Shown here: in pieces, positions 61,576-64,000 of the stretch
Position numbering within the stretch: the first letter of the stretch is position 1
Layout of the letters: each line of letters starts with the position of its first letter
From: CALECP01 sp964389925
Lineage (GTDB): Bacteria; Chloroflexota; Anaerolineae; Promineifilales; Promineifilaceae
Assembly: GCA_964389925.1 (NCBI GenBank)
Contig: CAYMGE010000009.1
Location: forward strand, 36,440-100,439
Direction: 5' to 3'
DNA: 64,000 bases
Translations under genes and position numbers: made by a program
Notes under the pieces: generated by a model
Database searches by the model: none
The model's input: the letters and a program-made list of their open reading frames with translations, nothing else
What the model was told of the DNA's origin: nothing

Positions 61576-62249
61576 GAAAGGCAGCACAACATATCCAAGC
61601 AATCATCTGGAAAGATTGGTTACTTGAGCGCACGACAAAGCAATCGATCAGTTCAATGTTGATCTTTGGGCTGATCGTGATCGTGACGTTTAGTTTTGCA
61701 CAAGACCCATTTTCTAATAAGGCAAATGAGGTCTCGATGGGGTTGATGTGGACGACCGTGTGGTTGATGGGGACGTTGGGAGTGAATCGGACGTTCTCGG
61801 CCGAAACCGAATCCCGCGCCCTCGACGCAATCCTCATCTCGCCTATCTCTCGCCCTGCGCTCTACTTTGGCAAACTGATCAGCCTCTTTCTGACCCTCGC
61901 GGCAACTGAATTACTACTATTGCCACTTTTCGCAATTTTTTTCAACCGACCATTTTTGCGTCCAGCCGTCATTGGCATCTTGTTGCTCGGCACGTTGGGC
62001 TATGTCGCGGCGGGTGTCTTTGTCGGCTCGATGGCTGTGCAGACACGTGCAAGCTATCTGCTGATTCCGATTTTGATGCTGCCATTGACATTGCCGATTG
62101 TGTTGGCGGCGGCGGTGGCTTCGGCCGAGATCATCCAGCCAGTCCCCAATTGGGAAGCGGCCACCCCTCGCCTCCTCTACGTCCTCATCTACGATCTACT
62201 CATGTTTATCATCGGCTACCTGTTCTATACTTACGTCGTTGAAGAATAA
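61572..62249 (+). CDS. ccmB: CcmB haem exporter permease
   Basis: This 225-residue protein has six hydrophobic segments (for example SMLIFGLIVIVTFSFA, LYFGKLISLFLTLAATELLLLPLFAIFF). The motif AETESRALDAILISPISRPALYFGK is the conserved CcmB cytosolic loop. It forms the membrane partner of CcmA. The ATG at 61572 overlaps the stop of the putative toxin. No Shine-Dalgarno stands out, so it may depend on coupling. Confidence 0.85.
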   Translation: MRKAAQHIQAIIWKDWLLERTTKQSISSMLIFGLIVIVTFSFAQDPFSNKANEVSMGLMWTTVWLMGTLGVNRTFSAETESRALDAILISPISRPALYFGKLISLFLTLAATELLLLPLFAIFFNRPFLRPAVIGILLLGTLGYVAAGVFVGSMAVQTRASYLLIPILMLPLTLPIVLAAAVASAEIIQPVPNWEAATPRLLYVLIYDLLMFIIGYLFYTYVVEE

Positions 62250-62266
62250 ATGGTCATTTTTAAGAC

Positions 62267-63007
62267 ATGCAAACTCTAAACCGCCGCATAAAAATTCTCA
62301 ATTACATCTCTCTAGCCATGCTCACGGTGCTACTTTGGATGGTTTTCTTCTATGCACCGCCTGAGCGCACAATGGGCAACATGTACCGCTTTCTCTATTT
62401 CCATGTTGGCTCTGCATGGCCGGCAGCGGTCAGCTTTTTTGTCGCGCTACTCTCCGGTCTCGCTTATCTCAAAACGCGCCAAAATAAGTGGGACATCATC
62501 AGCATGGCCTCTGTTGAGATCGGGCTTGTTCTGTTCACGATGACGATTGTTTCTGGCTCTATATGGGGTCGGCCGGCATGGAACACATGGTGGGAATGGA
62601 CACCGCGCTTGATTGGGGTCACAATCGTGTGGCTGGCTTATGTCGGCTATTTTGTTTTGCGTGGCGCGATTGATGAACCGGAGAAACGGGCGCGTTTTGC
62701 TGCTATTTATGTCATTGCAGCATTTCCAACCGTTGTTGTCACCTTCTTAAGCATTCGATTTTTCCGCGATTTACATCCCGTTTTAGTTGGTGGCGCGACA
62801 GAAGCAGTTGAGAGTGCGGGGGCGGCTCAGGGTGAATCTGACTTCGGTGGTGGCATTAATTCCACTAAAATGGGCATCACGCTCACCTACTCCTTCTTTG
62901 TCTTCACTGTCATCTATGCGACATGGCTTGCCAATCGCTACCGCCTTGAACTACTGCGTCAGCGCGTTGATGGAATGAAAGCGCGAATGCTGGCGCGTTT
63001 ATTGTGA
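62267..63007 (+). CDS. ccmC: CcmC haem-handling membrane protein
   Basis: This 246-residue polytopic protein of the HMSD (CcmC/CcmF/CcsA) superfamily has the tryptophan-rich motif WNTWWEWTPRLIGV and two helix-capping His residues (LYFHVGSAWPA and RDLHPVLV), the haem ligands of the family. It gives haem to CcmE. It follows ccmB by 17 bp and overlaps the next start (TGATG). Confidence 0.92.
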   Translation: MQTLNRRIKILNYISLAMLTVLLWMVFFYAPPERTMGNMYRFLYFHVGSAWPAAVSFFVALLSGLAYLKTRQNKWDIISMASVEIGLVLFTMTIVSGSIWGRPAWNTWWEWTPRLIGVTIVWLAYVGYFVLRGAIDEPEKRARFAAIYVIAAFPTVVVTFLSIRFFRDLHPVLVGGATEAVESAGAAQGESDFGGGINSTKMGITLTYSFFVFTVIYATWLANRYRLELLRQRVDGMKARMLARLL

Positions 63008-63228
63008 TGCTATCTATCTTTCTTCAAGCTGACCCTGATCAGTTTAATGACTTTCTGCTATTCGGTTACGTCGTTCTCGCCGCTATTGCTGTCGGCTACA
63101 TCGCCTATCTCTACAACCAACAGCGCAACATCCAAAAAGATTTAGAAATTATAGAGCAGTTGCTTGATGAACAGGATGAGCCTATTGAGAAAGCTCAAAC
63201 GTCAACGAGTCAAACAGTTGTCCGTTGA
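63007..63228 (+). CDS. CcmD-like small membrane protein
   Basis: This 73-residue protein has a membrane helix (LLFGYVVLAAIAVGYIAYLYN) followed by a charged cytosolic segment (QQRNIQKDLEIIEQLLDEQD). CcmD, which stabilises the CcmABC complex, has this topology and this genomic position. The ATG at 63007 overlaps the ccmC stop. Its last 47 bp overlap the convergent AlkC-like gene. Confidence 0.6.
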   Translation: MLSIFLQADPDQFNDFLLFGYVVLAAIAVGYIAYLYNQQRNIQKDLEIIEQLLDEQDEPIEKAQTSTSQTVVR

Positions 63229-63925
63229 CTTGCAAGGTGATTGTGTGCGTCCCTTCGTAGAGTCGGCGCGTTGTCATTAAGCGCATCGGGTGTTTCTTGC
63301 GAATTTTTACCGTTTGCCCAGTTGTGGCTTCTAATTGTTTAAGCTTGAATACTTTTCGGCCGCCCCTCTCCCCCGCAAAATCCATCACATAATCAATCAA
63401 CAGCTTCTGTTCACTATGCGAATTCAGCATAAATGAAAATCGTAACGCTTCACCAATCATCACTTGTGGTGTCGTCGTTTCAAAATCAGCAATGGTGATA
63501 TTTGGCGTTGCGCCGAAGCCTAATAAGGCGAGCGCATCCTTGTTGCCCTTTTTGACAAGTGTCCGCAATGAATGGCGAATGATGAATGACATTTCAAGTA
63601 TCGTTTGCTTGCCGCTTTTTTCCCAACGCCTTAACATGTCAATCACCAATTCAGGATCAATTTTGCTGATGTCGTTGAGGTGATTGGCGACGGAGCGCGT
63701 CACGTAGCGCGTTTTGTCACTGAACAGTTTGTCGAGAATTGTCAGCGGCTCACGATAATCGATCATGATCTTTTGCGCCCACGGCAGTTTCGGCCGCGTT
63801 CCCTCACTCGCCAAACGCCGGACATGATAATTCTCCGAATCGGCGCACTGGTTTAGAAAGGTCAGTGTCTGTGCTGGAAAAGCGTTGATGAAATGGCGGA
63901 TTGGGAATTCGGCCGAGAATCGCAT
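63182..63925 (-). CDS. AlkC-like DNA alkylation repair protein, apparently N-terminally shortened
   Basis: This 247-residue frame holds HEAT-like repeats as in AlkC (COG4335): FSAEFPIRHFINAFP, NYHVRRLASEGTRPKLPWA and RYVTRSVANHLNDISKIDPELVI. A C-terminal beta-sandwich (TGQTVKIRKKHPMRL to ITLQVNGQLFDSLTFELS) follows. AlkC excises 3-methyl adducts from DNA. Family members are usually about 350 or more residues with around 100 residues before this point, but an in-frame TAG lies six codons upstream of the ATG. An AGGTG Shine-Dalgarno 4 nt before the ATG at 63925 would allow a short protein. It may be degraded or frameshifted. Confidence 0.6.
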   Translation of the reverse strand: MRFSAEFPIRHFINAFPAQTLTFLNQCADSENYHVRRLASEGTRPKLPWAQKIMIDYREPLTILDKLFSDKTRYVTRSVANHLNDISKIDPELVIDMLRRWEKSGKQTILEMSFIIRHSLRTLVKKGNKDALALLGFGATPNITIADFETTTPQVMIGEALRFSFMLNSHSEQKLLIDYVMDFAGERGGRKVFKLKQLEATTGQTVKIRKKHPMRLMTTRRLYEGTHTITLQVNGQLFDSLTFELSQ

Positions 63926-63931
63926 CGTCAC

Positions 63932-64000
63932 CTGCTACCTTAAACGTGTGCAACACGCTATAAGTACCTGCTTCATCCACCGTCGCCGCAAGCGGTCTTA
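63932..64000 (-). other. Upstream remnant at the window edge
   Basis: On the minus strand one frame reads RPLAATVDEAGTYSVLHTFK and continues open across the AlkC-like start in a different register. This could be the end of another gene, or a frameshifted N-terminal part of the AlkC-like gene. The window ends too soon to tell. Confidence 0.3.

Larger units (their letters stand above)
1..64000. repeat. Highly iterated palindrome TCGGCCGA (core CGGCCG) across the whole window
   Basis: By hand count CGGCCG occurs about 158 times, on average every 405 bp; about 63 copies are the full TCGGCCGA. Examples are at 2098, 4969, 14334, 21639, 38092, 53421, 59871 and 63908. Nearly all lie in coding sequence, in all three registers, giving SAE/SAD, (I/F)GR and RP in proteins. 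At equal base frequencies about 16 and 1 would be expected. Confidence 0.9.

Noticed and set aside
1..64000. tRNA, rRNA, CRISPR arrays, transposases, integrases, prophage genes, riboswitches
   Set aside because: I looked for them in all gaps and saw no cloverleaf with a TTCGA-type loop, no regularly spaced repeats, no DDE or recombinase motifs and no known riboswitch core.

Overview
The window reads as a chromosomal segment of a free-living Gram-negative-type or monoderm bacterium, most probably a member of the Chloroflexota (Anaerolineae/Caldilineae-like). This is inferred from four things: the gene content, long Thr-Pro-Thr linkers in secreted proteins, many PAS-type sensors, and intermediate GC. 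All family calls come from recognising motifs in the translated sequence; no database search was run. Coding density is about 95 percent. I see no rRNA, tRNA, CRISPR array, insertion sequence or prophage.

Layout. 1-1.1 kb: end of pstB and a thioredoxin-type arsenate reductase. 1.2-3.4 kb: a 42-residue membrane protein with its own promoter and terminator, rlmN and a NagD-like HAD phosphatase, all on the minus strand. 3.5-8.5 kb: a plus-strand operon of a GT2 glycosyltransferase, an ArnT/GT83-like membrane glycosyltransferase and a YfhO-like membrane protein. 8.6-14 kb: a secreted glycoside hydrolase, a dual-specificity phosphatase and a large secreted M14 carboxypeptidase with two P-domains. 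14-21 kb: mtaB, an archaeal-type predicted methyltransferase, an orphan OmpR-type regulator, a cytochrome P450 and an MrfA/YprA-like helicase carrying an HNH domain. 21-26.7 kb: a REC-PAS-kinase protein, an SDR, a membrane protein, a low-molecular-weight phosphatase coupled to a LysM lipoprotein, and 6-phosphogluconolactonase.

26.7-44.6 kb is one uninterrupted minus-strand division and cell wall (dcw) cluster: mraZ, rsmH, ftsL-like, ftsI, murF, mraY, murD, ftsW, murG, a CvpA-like gene, murC, murB, ddl, ftsQ, ftsA, ftsZ. It opens at a promoter with four tandem MraZ-type decamers and closes with a strong terminator after ftsZ. murE is missing. 44.9-46.7 kb: trmD and an rfbD-like reductase. 46.8-52.9 kb: a 2040-residue alpha-2-macroglobulin-like lipoprotein that lacks the thioester Gln. 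53.1-55.5 kb: two coupled, uncharacterised zinc-ribbon membrane proteins. 55.5-60.1 kb: an OmpR-type regulator, a PAS-PAS-GAF-HisKA_3 kinase and a kinase-like protein without the phosphoacceptor His. 60.1-63.2 kb: a ccmA-ccmB-ccmC-ccmD-like cytochrome c maturation operon with a TumE/DUF6516-type toxin-antitoxin-like pair spliced between ccmA and ccmB. The window ends with an AlkC-like gene that looks N-terminally shortened.

The most striking global signal is an iterated palindrome. CGGCCG occurs about 158 times by hand count, and about 63 of these are the 8-mer TCGGCCGA. Roughly 16 and 1 would be expected with equal base frequencies. It behaves like the HIP1 element of cyanobacteria but with a different sequence.
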